In this document: in pieces, positions 1 through 7,021 of the stretch
Layout of the letters: each line of letters opens with the position of its first letter
Numbering within the stretch: the stretch's first letter is position 1
Assembly (NCBI RefSeq): GCF_001280005.1
Contig: NZ_LGDW01000236.1
Location: forward strand, 120,298-184,297
Direction: 5' to 3'
DNA: 64,000 nt
From: Streptomyces sp. NRRL WC-3618
Lineage (GTDB): Bacteria > Actinomycetota > Actinomycetes > Streptomycetales > Streptomycetaceae
Translations under genes and position numbers: made by a program
Notes under the pieces: generated by a model
Databases searched by the model: none
The model's input: only the letters and a program-made list of their open reading frames with translations
What the model was told of the DNA's origin: nothing

Positions 1-751
1 CGAGCCCGACCAGCCGCCCCTGGGCGACCAGCGGCCCTCCACTGTCCCCCTGGCAGGCGTCCGGGCCCCCGGCTGCCTCACCGGCGCACAGCATGCTGTC
101 GGCTCGGTACGTCCCGTCGGCACTGCCGGGATAGGCGCGCTCACAGAGCGCGTCGGACAGCACGTGCACGCGTGCGGCCCGCAGACCGCGCGCGTAGTCG
201 CCGCCGCCCGTGACATCGCCCCAGCCGTAGACCGTCGCGCTCGTACCGGGTTGGTAGGCCGGGTCACCGGCAGCCGCCATCCCGATGACCGAGCTCTGCG
301 GGAGGGCCTCCGCGAGGGTGAGCACGGCGAAGTCCCCGGCGTTGCTGATCTGGTCGTAGCCGGGATTGACCCAGGTGTCGCGGACGGCGATCTCCTTGCC
401 CTGGGGCGACGTCAGGTCGGTGCGCCCCGTGATGACCTTCAGGTCCTGAGCGCGATGGGGTGGCGCTCCCAGGACGTCCTCACCCATGCAGTGGGCCGCA
501 GTCAGCACGGCGGTCGGGCCGACGGCCACGCCGCCGCAGAACTCACCCGCCCGGGTACCCCCGAACCGGTCGCGGCTGGACAGCGCCACCGCCCACGGGC
601 CTTCGGACACTTCGACCGGGAATCCACCGACGACGACGCCCTCGGCAGCCACAGGGGTGGCGGACGCCAGCGGTATCACGGCTGCCGCGGCCGCCGACAC
701 CAGCGACCGGGTCAGCGCCCGGGACAGGGCCCGGACAAAGGGGTGACGCAT
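1..751 (-). CDS. Secreted trypsin-like (S1 family) serine protease, partial
   Basis: Extracellular serine endopeptidase of the chymotrypsin fold. The start is the ATG at 751, with a GAGGAG ribosome site five bases upstream. The N-terminus is a typical signal peptide (RALSRALTRS, then an Ala/Val-rich core to about residue 35, AxA-like end). All three catalytic residues are visible: His in LTAAHC (about residue 87), Asp in NAGDFAV (about 123) and Ser in CQGDSGGP near the window edge. The product is about 250 residues so far. The gene runs off the left edge just after the Ser motif, so only a short C-terminal part is missing. It is followed in the same direction by no other gene in the window; hrdB lies upstream behind its own terminator. 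The substrate is unknown. The family call is secure; whether it matures by autoprocessing is not shown. Confidence 0.9.
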   Translation of the reverse strand, partial: MRHPFVRALSRALTRSLVSAAAAAVIPLASATPVAAEGVVVGGFPVEVSEGPWAVALSSRDRFGGTRAGEFCGGVAVGPTAVLTAAHCMGEDVLGAPPHRAQDLKVITGRTDLTSPQGKEIAVRDTWVNPGYDQISNAGDFAVLTLAEALPQSSVIGMAAAGDPAYQPGTSATVYGWGDVTGGGDYARGLRAARVHVLSDALCERAYPGSADGTYRADSMLCAGEAAGGPDACQGDSGGPLVAQGRLVGL

Positions 752-921
752 GCGCGCTCCTCACTCTGGGGTGGTCACGAGAAACCCAGAGTGATCCAAC
801 AGGCTCCGCCCCGCACGCGCGGGCCACGAAAGAGGGACGCCGCCGACTGGAGCACCTCACGCCGCGCACGCCGGGCCGCACTCCCGCACGCCGGTGCCAA
901 AACCCGCCGTCGCTCAGCACG

Positions 922-952
922 AAGGCCCGGTCCCCTGAGGGAGCCGGGCCTT
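922..952 (-). terminator. Terminator downstream of hrdB
   Basis: A 9-bp perfect stem, AAGGCCCGG (922-930) with CCGGGCCTT (944-952), whose loop contains a further CCC-TGA-GGG pairing. It starts 20 bases after the hrdB stop codon. There is no long U tract, as is usual in Streptomyces. Confidence 0.75.
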
Positions 953-972
953 CCGTGTCGTACGACCGCGAC

Positions 973-2508
973 CTAGTCGAGGTAGTCGCGCAGCACCTGT
1001 GAACGCGACGGGTGACGCAGCTTCGACATGGTCTTGGACTCGATCTGGCGGATGCGCTCGCGGGTGACGCCGTACACCTTGCCGATCTCGTCGAGGGTCT
1101 TCGGCTGACCGTCGGTGAGACCGAAGCGCATCGAGACGACGCCCGCCTCGCGCTCGGAGAGGGTGTCGAGGACCGAGTGCAGCTGCTCCTGAAGGAGCGT
1201 GAAGCTGACCGCGTCGGCCGGGACGACCGCCTCGGAGTCCTCGATGAGGTCACCGAACTCGCTGTCGCCGTCCTCACCCAGGGGGGTGTGGAGGGAGATC
1301 GGCTCGCGGCCGTACTTCTGGACCTCGATGACCTTCTCCGGGGTCATGTCGAGTTCCTTGGCCAGCTCCTCCGGGGTGGGCTCGCGGCCCAGGTCCTGGA
1401 GCATCTGGCGCTGCACGCGCGCGAGCTTGTTGATGACCTCGACCATGTGCACCGGGATACGGATGGTGCGGGCCTGGTCGGCCATGGCCCGGGTGATCGC
1501 CTGACGGATCCACCAGGTGGCGTAGGTCGAGAACTTGTAGCCCTTGGTGTAGTCGAACTTCTCGACCGCGCGGATCAGACCGAGGTTGCCCTCCTGGATC
1601 AGGTCCAGGAAGAGCATGCCGCGGCCGGTGTAACGCTTGGCCAGGGAGACCACCAGACGGAGGTTGGCCTCCAGGAGGTGGTTCTTGGCGCGGCGGCCGT
1701 CCTCGGCGATGATCTCCAGCTCGCGCTTGAGCTTCGGGGCCAGCTTGTCGGCGTTCGCCAGCTTGTCCTCGGCGAACAGACCCGCCTCGATGCGCTTGGC
1801 GAGCTCGACCTCCTGCTCGGCGTTGAGCAGCGGGACCTTGCCGATCTGCTTGAGGTAGTCCTTGACCGGGTCGGCGGTGGCACCGGCCACGGCGACCTGC
1901 TGGGCCGGCGCGTCGTCCTCGTCGTCGTCGGAGAGGACGAAGCCCTTGTTCTCGGCCCCCTCCTCTTCCTCTTCGCCGGGCTTGACGTCCTCGAGGACCT
2001 CGTCCTCGATGCCTTCGGCGTCGTCCTTGCCCGCGGTCGTCTTCTTGGCGACGGTCTTCTTCGCAACCGTCTTCTTCGCGACCGTCTTCTTCGCGGTCGT
2101 CGTCTTCTTGGCGGCGGTCTTCTTCACGGGTGCGTCGTCCTCGGCGGAGGACTCGGCGACGGGCGCCGCCGGGGTGGCGGTGGCGGTGGCCTTCTTCGTG
2201 GTCACCGTCTTCGCCGCGACCGTCTTGGTGGCGGTGCGCTTGGCGGGACTCTTCGCTGCGACGCTCTTTCGGGTGCGCTTGGGCTCCGCGGCACTGACCA
2301 TCAGCGTCACACCCTCTTCCTCGAGGATCTGGTTGAGGCTGCGCAGTACGTTCTTCCACTGAGTGGCCGGAATCTGGTCAGCTTCGAAGGCCCGACGCAC
2401 GTCGTCGCCGGCGATCTGCCCCTCGGCCTTTCCCCGCTCGATGAGCGCCATGACAGAGACGGACTCGGCGATCTCGGGCGGGAGCGTACGGGATGTGCTG
2501 GCCGACAC
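973..2508 (-). CDS. hrdB: Principal RNA polymerase sigma factor HrdB
   Basis: The essential housekeeping sigma factor, which directs RNA polymerase to vegetative promoters. At 511 aa it has the length I recall for S. coelicolor HrdB. Layout: region 1.1 at about 10-75; a Lys/Ala/Thr-rich low-complexity segment with repeated AKKTV units (about 80-165); an acidic stretch (about 165-205); region 1.2 ([16 protein letters not shown]); region 2 with the core-binding and -10-reading helices ([24 protein letters not shown]); region 3; and region 4 helix-turn-helix near the C-terminus ([10 protein letters not shown]). I chose the GTG at 2508 because GAGAGG lies six bases upstream; a TTG two codons earlier would abut that site. 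The 5' leader is about 160 nt and carries an ECF-like promoter motif (2675-2701). The product call is certain. Confidence 0.98.
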   Translation of the reverse strand: MSASTSRTLPPEIAESVSVMALIERGKAEGQIAGDDVRRAFEADQIPATQWKNVLRSLNQILEEEGVTLMVSAAEPKRTRKSVAAKSPAKRTATKTVAAKTVTTKKATATATPAAPVAESSAEDDAPVKKTAAKKTTTAKKTVAKKTVAKKTVAKKTTAGKDDAEGIEDEVLEDVKPGEEEEEGAENKGFVLSDDDEDDAPAQQVAVAGATADPVKDYLKQIGKVPLLNAEQEVELAKRIEAGLFAEDKLANADKLAPKLKRELEIIAEDGRRAKNHLLEANLRLVVSLAKRYTGRGMLFLDLIQEGNLGLIRAVEKFDYTKGYKFSTYATWWIRQAITRAMADQARTIRIPVHMVEVINKLARVQRQMLQDLGREPTPEELAKELDMTPEKVIEVQKYGREPISLHTPLGEDGDSEFGDLIEDSEAVVPADAVSFTLLQEQLHSVLDTLSEREAGVVSMRFGLTDGQPKTLDEIGKVYGVTRERIRQIESKTMSKLRHPSRSQVLRDYLD

Positions 2509-2674
2509 GAACAACCTCTCGGAACGTTGGAAAACGGCTTCCGGCCCCGTCCACTACAGACAGGGGCCGACGACCGCCGACTGGGGATGGGCCGACGGCG
2601 CGGGCAAAGGGCCGGGAAGATGCACAGCGCCTAGAACGGCGTCCGTATTCCTTCCGCGGCTGTCACCTCTTAGG

Positions 2675-2701
2675 TCATCGCGCTGCTTCCGCGAGCGTTA
2701 C
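2675..2701 (-). promoter_or_regulatory. Candidate hrdB promoter of ECF-sigma type
   Basis: On the minus strand GTAAC (2701-2697) is followed after 16 bases by CGATGA (2680-2675). As I recall, hrdB in Streptomyces is transcribed by the ECF sigma factor ShbA from a GTAAC / CGATGA type promoter; this is recalled, not checked. It predicts a start near 2668 and a leader of about 160 nt. Confidence 0.5.
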
Positions 2702-2774
2702 GCCCAATCTGCGTGGCCCGAGTCACACCCCGTAAGCACTCAAAAGCGATCAGACATGACTAAAGGCGGTCAGC

Positions 2775-2790
2775 CCTGGTCACGACCAGG
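2775..2790. promoter_or_regulatory. 16-bp palindrome upstream of hrdB
   Basis: CCTGGTC-AC-GACCAGG has perfect 7-bp arms. It lies about 75 bases upstream of the GTAAC element of the candidate hrdB promoter. It could be a protein-binding site; no known regulator is assigned. Confidence 0.35.
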
Positions 2791-3025
2791 CCATCCCGAC
2801 TGCTCCGCGCCCGCGCCGGCAACTATTTTCACGGCCAGGGCAGACACGTGAAGAGGTTCGCAGCCTCTCCGTCCCACCGCTGCTCACCGCGTGATCGCCC
2901 GGTCTCACCGCCGGACCCCACCGAGTCCTCTCGGGATCCGGCAGGGCCCGGCAGTGACAGTTCGCGAGCGAACGATGCATCCGGGGAGTGACAGAGCCCC
3001 CGATGGCGCCGCCCTCGGCGCGCGG

Positions 3026-3913
3026 TCAGTGCTCGCGCGGGGCCGGGACCACGCGCTCCACCTCGGGGTGCACGATGAGAAGCTGCCGCATGGCCGCCTC
3101 CGCCGCCGCGCCGTCGCCCGCCCCGAGAGCGTCGACGATGCGGGCGTGGTGCGCCAAGGATGCCTCAGTGGGCCGGTCACAACCGGTGATCGGACCACCG
3201 GATACCTGGAGGGCGGCGGACACGATCCCGGAAAGGTGCTCGAGCATGCGGTTGCCGGCGAGCTGGATGAGCAGCGAGTGGTACTCGGCGTCGGCGCGGG
3301 AGAAAGTCAGCGCGTCACCCTGACTCATGGCGTGGCCCATGATCTCGACCATGTCGACGAGCCTCTGCTGAACCTCCTCGCGTCCGTGCCCGGCTGCCAG
3401 GCGAGCGGCGAGCGGCTCGATCGTCCAGCGCAGCTCGCTGAGCTCGCGGCGCTGGTCGTCGCGCTGCGGCCCGAAGGCCCGCCACTCGATGATGTCGGGG
3501 TCGAGGAGGTTCCAGTCGCTGACGGGACGCACGCGCGTGCCCACGTTCGGCCGGGCGCTCACCAGGCCCTTGGCCTCCAGGACGCGGAGCGACTCACGGA
3601 CGACGGTGCGGGAGACCTCGAAACGCTGGCCGATCTCCTCGGGCACGAGGGGACGGTCCGCGCCCAGGTCGCCGGAGACGATCATCTGGCCCAGTTGCTG
3701 GACGAGTTGACCGTGCAGCCCGCGACCGCGGCTGCCCGCGGTGCGGCGGCCTACGCGGCCCAGCTCCGGGTCCGCGGCGTCCCAGGAAGGGACTCCCACG
3801 CGGCCGGCGCCGGGGGCCTCGGCGTAGGGGTAGCGGTCGAGCCCGCCCGGGCCGACGAGACCGGAGTCTGCGGAGCGGGCGGCGGTCATCATGGTGTGCG
3901 CAAGGGTACTCAC
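3026..3913 (-). CDS. whiH: Sporulation regulator WhiH, GntR/FadR family
   Basis: DNA-binding regulator of the FadR branch of GntR proteins, 295 aa. A long disordered N-terminus is followed by a winged helix-turn-helix (about 85-150: LVQQLGQMIVSGDL, SRTVVRESLRVLEAKGLVSARP) and an all-helical FCD ligand domain (about 165-280) with metal-type residues in DAEYHSLLIQLAGN and AHHARIVDAL. In S. coelicolor, WhiH sits beside hrdB and is needed for sporulation septation. The identity here rests on family, size and position next to hrdB. The GTG at 3913 is preferred because AAAGGA precedes it by three bases; an in-frame upstream ATG at 3997 has no such site. The effector is unknown. Confidence 0.85.
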   Translation of the reverse strand: MSTLAHTMMTAARSADSGLVGPGGLDRYPYAEAPGAGRVGVPSWDAADPELGRVGRRTAGSRGRGLHGQLVQQLGQMIVSGDLGADRPLVPEEIGQRFEVSRTVVRESLRVLEAKGLVSARPNVGTRVRPVSDWNLLDPDIIEWRAFGPQRDDQRRELSELRWTIEPLAARLAAGHGREEVQQRLVDMVEIMGHAMSQGDALTFSRADAEYHSLLIQLAGNRMLEHLSGIVSAALQVSGGPITGCDRPTEASLAHHARIVDALGAGDGAAAEAAMRQLLIVHPEVERVVPAPREH

Positions 3914-4075
3914 GGATCCTTTGTCGGCTCCGCCTTCAACTCCCTTGAGGTCTTTGGTGAAAAGCACACGAAAGGGTGATCGCTCACCTCGTCGCAATTG
4001 ACGCCTTATCGGAAAGAAACGGGCGTTCTCCGGGGAGTTGTGCGCAGGGCAGGACTGGAAGGGTACGGACGATCG

Positions 4076-6049
4076 TCATCGGACCCGGCTGCGCAGAGTC
4101 GTGAGCAGATACGCACACAGCAGAGCAGCCAGTGACAACGCCAGCGCGCCACCCACGGGTTGGGCGATCACGCGCGCTCCGGCGGCCAGATACCGCTCGC
4201 CCCCGAACGGCCACTGCGCCAGGAACAGTTCCCGCAGCCGCACGGAGAACCCGGCCGCGCTGCGCACGGACGGGCCCCCCAATGTCTGCTGTACGAGGGG
4301 CACCACGAGGACCGGTACCGCGACCACCGCCGCCAGCCCGGCTGTGGTGGACCGGAAGATGCCCGCGGCCAGCACCCCGGCCCACGCACAGCCGATCACG
4401 AGGCCGGTCCAGCTCGCGGTCAGTGCGAGCCAGTCCGCGGGAACCTTCGCGAGCTCCGGTCCGTAGACGAGGTAGAGGACTTCGGCGTCGCAGCCCACGG
4501 TGAGGAAGGCGAGCAGCAGCCCGGTGGTCGCGGCGACGAACAGCTTGGCGGCGAGCAGTCCCAGCCGGCGGGGCACGGTGCCGCGGTCCACGGCCAGGGC
4601 GGGATGGCGGAACTCGTCTCCGAAGGCGATGGCGCCGAGCAGTCCGGCGCCGAGTGCCGCGGGCGGCAGCGGCAGCTCCTGCGGCCAGGCGGCCAGCAGA
4701 CGGTGCTGTGGAGTGTGACCGATGCGGGCCAGGAGTACGGCGACGAGCGCGGACGTGACGAGCACGACGGCCCCGGCCAGAAACCCGGTGCCGACACCGC
4801 CGGCGCGACGCAGCTCGTAGCGGAGAGGACGCAGTGGACTCGGAGCGGGGCGGACGGAGATGGGCGGTGGAAGCGGAGGCAGGCTGTCGGAGGTGAGGGC
4901 GTCCGAGGGGCGCGGTCGGGCGCCCTGGGGGCTCGCGAGCGCGGATGTCGCCGACGTGCGATCGGCGGTCGGCTCTGAACCCCGGGCGGCCGTCGGCAGG
5001 CCGCTGGGGATCCCGATCGGCGCGGGGGGACTGGCCGCCAGGGCTGCCTCGGTTGACGCCGAGGTTGCAGAACCCTCGCGCACATCAGCGTCCTCGGGCG
5101 TGGCCCCATCGGCCACCGACCCCTCGCCGGGTGTCCCGGGCGGCTGCACCTCTCGGCGGGCCGAGGCGGCGCCGGGCCCCATGTCACCGACTTCGTCGGC
5201 GAGTTGGTGTACGAGGATGCCGTGCCGGAACGCGGTCTCGCCGATGTCCGGGCAGGTACTGCCGTACACGGAAAGCCGGTTGTCGGCCTCCTGCACGACC
5301 TCCACGGAGCGCTGCGTCGTTCGGGCCTCTTTGGCCAGCAGTGCCGCGAGACGGGTGGCGTGCGGGCTGCGGACGACGACACGTGGGCGCAGCCGGGTGC
5401 GGGAGAAGTCGGCGACCGCCTGGTCGGCGACGAGTCGTCCCCCTTCCAGGGTGATGATCCGGTCGGCGGTGCGAGCCGCCTCCTTGGGATCGGTGGTGGT
5501 GCACAGGACGGTGCCGCCCTGGGCGGCGTGGGCGCGCAGCAGGCCGTGCAGCCAGTGGCGTTCACGGACGGACAGCCCGTCGGTGAGGCCGTCGAGCACA
5601 AGGGTGTGCGGGTCCGCCAGCAGGGCGCAGGCCAGGCCGAGCCGGCGGTCCATGCCACGCGCCAGGGTGCCCAGGCGTTCGCCGCGCAGGCTGACCATGC
5701 CGACCACCTCGAGGACTTCGTCGGCTCGGCGGACCGGGACGCCTGCGGCCGCGCACAGCATGCGGAGTTGGCCTCGGACGGTGCGCGCGGGGTGCCCCGG
5801 TACATCACCCAGAAGGACACCGACCTCCCGTGACGGATGGGCGATGCGGTGCAGAGGGCGGCCTCTGAAGTAGGTGAGTCCGCGGCCCTGTTGGAGTTCG
5901 AGCATGAGCCTGAGCACCGTTGTCTTGCCGGCGCCCGGGGTGCCGAGGAGCGTGGTGACGCAGCCCGCGCGTGCCTCGAAGGAGACATCGTCGACGGCGG
6001 GGGGAAGCTCCTTGCGAGGGTTGCTGGTCAGTCCGAAGGCCTGGATCAC
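4076..6049 (-). CDS. One-piece ABC transporter-like protein with degenerate ATPase
   Basis: A 657-aa protein. Residues 1-230 form an ABC ATPase domain, about 280-385 is a Pro/Ala/Ser-rich linker, and about 400-657 is hydrophobic with roughly six membrane segments. Walker A is intact (GTPGAGKTT, residues 36-44). The signature loop reads LARGM instead of LSGGQ, the Walker B region reads LVLDGLTDGL so the catalytic Glu is Gly, and the switch His is absent (CTTTDPKEA). It should bind nucleotide but hydrolyse it poorly. It lies just upstream of whiH in the same direction. No ribosome site is seen. The GTG at 6049 is chosen because TATCTT (6062-6057) ends seven bases before it, fitting a leaderless transcript; a TTG at 6058 is the alternative. 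The substrate is unknown. Confidence 0.75.
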   Translation of the reverse strand: MIQAFGLTSNPRKELPPAVDDVSFEARAGCVTTLLGTPGAGKTTVLRLMLELQQGRGLTYFRGRPLHRIAHPSREVGVLLGDVPGHPARTVRGQLRMLCAAAGVPVRRADEVLEVVGMVSLRGERLGTLARGMDRRLGLACALLADPHTLVLDGLTDGLSVRERHWLHGLLRAHAAQGGTVLCTTTDPKEAARTADRIITLEGGRLVADQAVADFSRTRLRPRVVVRSPHATRLAALLAKEARTTQRSVEVVQEADNRLSVYGSTCPDIGETAFRHGILVHQLADEVGDMGPGAASARREVQPPGTPGEGSVADGATPEDADVREGSATSASTEAALAASPPAPIGIPSGLPTAARGSEPTADRTSATSALASPQGARPRPSDALTSDSLPPLPPPISVRPAPSPLRPLRYELRRAGGVGTGFLAGAVVLVTSALVAVLLARIGHTPQHRLLAAWPQELPLPPAALGAGLLGAIAFGDEFRHPALAVDRGTVPRRLGLLAAKLFVAATTGLLLAFLTVGCDAEVLYLVYGPELAKVPADWLALTASWTGLVIGCAWAGVLAAGIFRSTTAGLAAVVAVPVLVVPLVQQTLGGPSVRSAAGFSVRLRELFLAQWPFGGERYLAAGARVIAQPVGGALALSLAALLCAYLLTTLRSRVR

Positions 6050-6133
6050 CCGTAGCAAGATAGCGCGTTATGTCCGTTTTATCGGGTGTGGCGGGCCCAC
6101 TGAAAGACAGGCGTTGTCCCAGCGGGGGCGGTG

Positions 6134-6892
6134 TCAGACCTCGGGACGCAGCATCGGAGGGTTGAGCAGGGTGGCGCCTCCGGCTCGGAAGAGCTGGGCC
6201 GGGCGACCGCCCTGCCGGGTGGTGGTGCCTCCAGTGGGGACGAGGAAGCCCGGGGTGCCCGTGACCTTGCGGTGGAAGTTGCGCGGGTCGAGGGCGACGC
6301 CCCACACCGCCTCGTACACCCGGCGCAACTCGCCGACGGTGAACTCGGTCGGGCAGAACGCCGTGGCCAGCGACGAGTACTCGATCTTGGAGCGGGCGCG
6401 CTCCACCCCGTCCGACAGGATCTGCGCGTGGTCGAAGGCCAGTGGTGCCGCCTGTTCACCGTCGCGGCCGTAGCCGCCCTGCTGCAGCAGTTCCTCGACG
6501 GGTGCCCAGCGCGCGCTGTTGGCGTCGCCGCCCGCCCGGGGAGCGGGCAGGTCGGGGGCTAGCGCGAGATGGGCGACGCTGACCACCCGCATCCGGGGGT
6601 CGCGCTCGGGGTCACCGTAGGTGGCGAGTTGTTCCAGGTGAGCCCCGTTGTCCTGCGCCGGGGCAATCGGGTCGTGGGCGTGCAGGCCGGTCTCCTCGGC
6701 CAGTTCCCGCGCTGCGGCCTGCGACAGGTTCTCGTCGGCCCGCACGAAGCCACCGGGGAGCGCCCAGCGGCCCTGGAAGGGCGGCTCACCCCTGCGTACC
6801 GCCAGCGCGCACAGGGCATGACGACGCACGGTCAGCACGACCAGGTCCACGGTGACGGCGAAGGGCGGGAAGGCTGACGGGTCGTAGGGCAT
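6134..6892 (-). CDS. NrtR-like Nudix-domain transcriptional regulator
   Basis: A 252-aa protein with an N-terminal Nudix fold (about 10-150) and a C-terminal winged-helix domain (about 175-235: FCPTEFTVGELRRVYEAVWG, RNFHRKV), the architecture of NrtR regulators that sense ADP-ribose or related NAD metabolites. The Nudix box is complete (GGFVRADE, then RELAEETGL), so hydrolase activity is also possible. The ATG at 6892 has no ribosome site, but TATGAT lies six bases upstream, implying a leaderless mRNA. An inverted repeat TCGTC-N5-GACGA sits just upstream of that -10, ideal for self-repression. It is downstream of the debranching-enzyme gene, in the same direction. A plain ADP-ribose pyrophosphatase is the alternative reading. 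Confidence 0.82.
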   Translation of the reverse strand: MPYDPSAFPPFAVTVDLVVLTVRRHALCALAVRRGEPPFQGRWALPGGFVRADENLSQAAARELAEETGLHAHDPIAPAQDNGAHLEQLATYGDPERDPRMRVVSVAHLALAPDLPAPRAGGDANSARWAPVEELLQQGGYGRDGEQAAPLAFDHAQILSDGVERARSKIEYSSLATAFCPTEFTVGELRRVYEAVWGVALDPRNFHRKVTGTPGFLVPTGGTTTRQGGRPAQLFRAGGATLLNPPMLRPEV

Positions 6893-6898
6893 GGCGCG

Positions 6899-6904
6899 AT
6901 CATA
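6899..6904 (-). promoter_or_regulatory. -10 element of the Nudix regulator gene (leaderless)
   Basis: Minus-strand TATGAT, matching five of six consensus bases, ends six bases before the ATG at 6892. Transcription would begin at the A of the start codon. Confidence 0.65.
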
Positions 6905-6905
6905 G

Positions 6906-6920
6906 TCGTCTGCCTGACGA
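6906..6920. promoter_or_regulatory. Candidate autoregulatory operator (TCGTC-N5-GACGA)
   Basis: A perfect 5-bp inverted repeat with a 5-bp spacer, directly upstream of the TATGAT -10 of the Nudix regulator gene, i.e. within the -35/-10 spacer. The position suggests repression by the gene's own product; this is inference. Confidence 0.5.
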
Positions 6921-7021
6921 TAAACACTCCTCTCTCCGGTCGCGCCCATGGCTGATCCACGCTGGTCGGGCACGCGTGCCACCGGCCGCTTCCGATCGTC
7001 TCCCGGGACCTGTCGACGAGG

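Larger units (their letters stand above)
2509..3025. other. Intergenic region upstream of hrdB
   Basis: About 517 bases with no convincing gene on either strand. It holds the probable hrdB promoter (2675-2701) and an unassigned 16-bp palindrome (2775-2790). The rest is the 3' flank of whiH. I see no RNA gene. Confidence 0.7.

Noticed and set aside
2600..2670. A SigR-type promoter (GGAAT-N18-GTT) for hrdB
   Set aside because: GGAAT occurs on the minus strand near 2650, but the base triplet at the right distance is GCT, so the match is incomplete.
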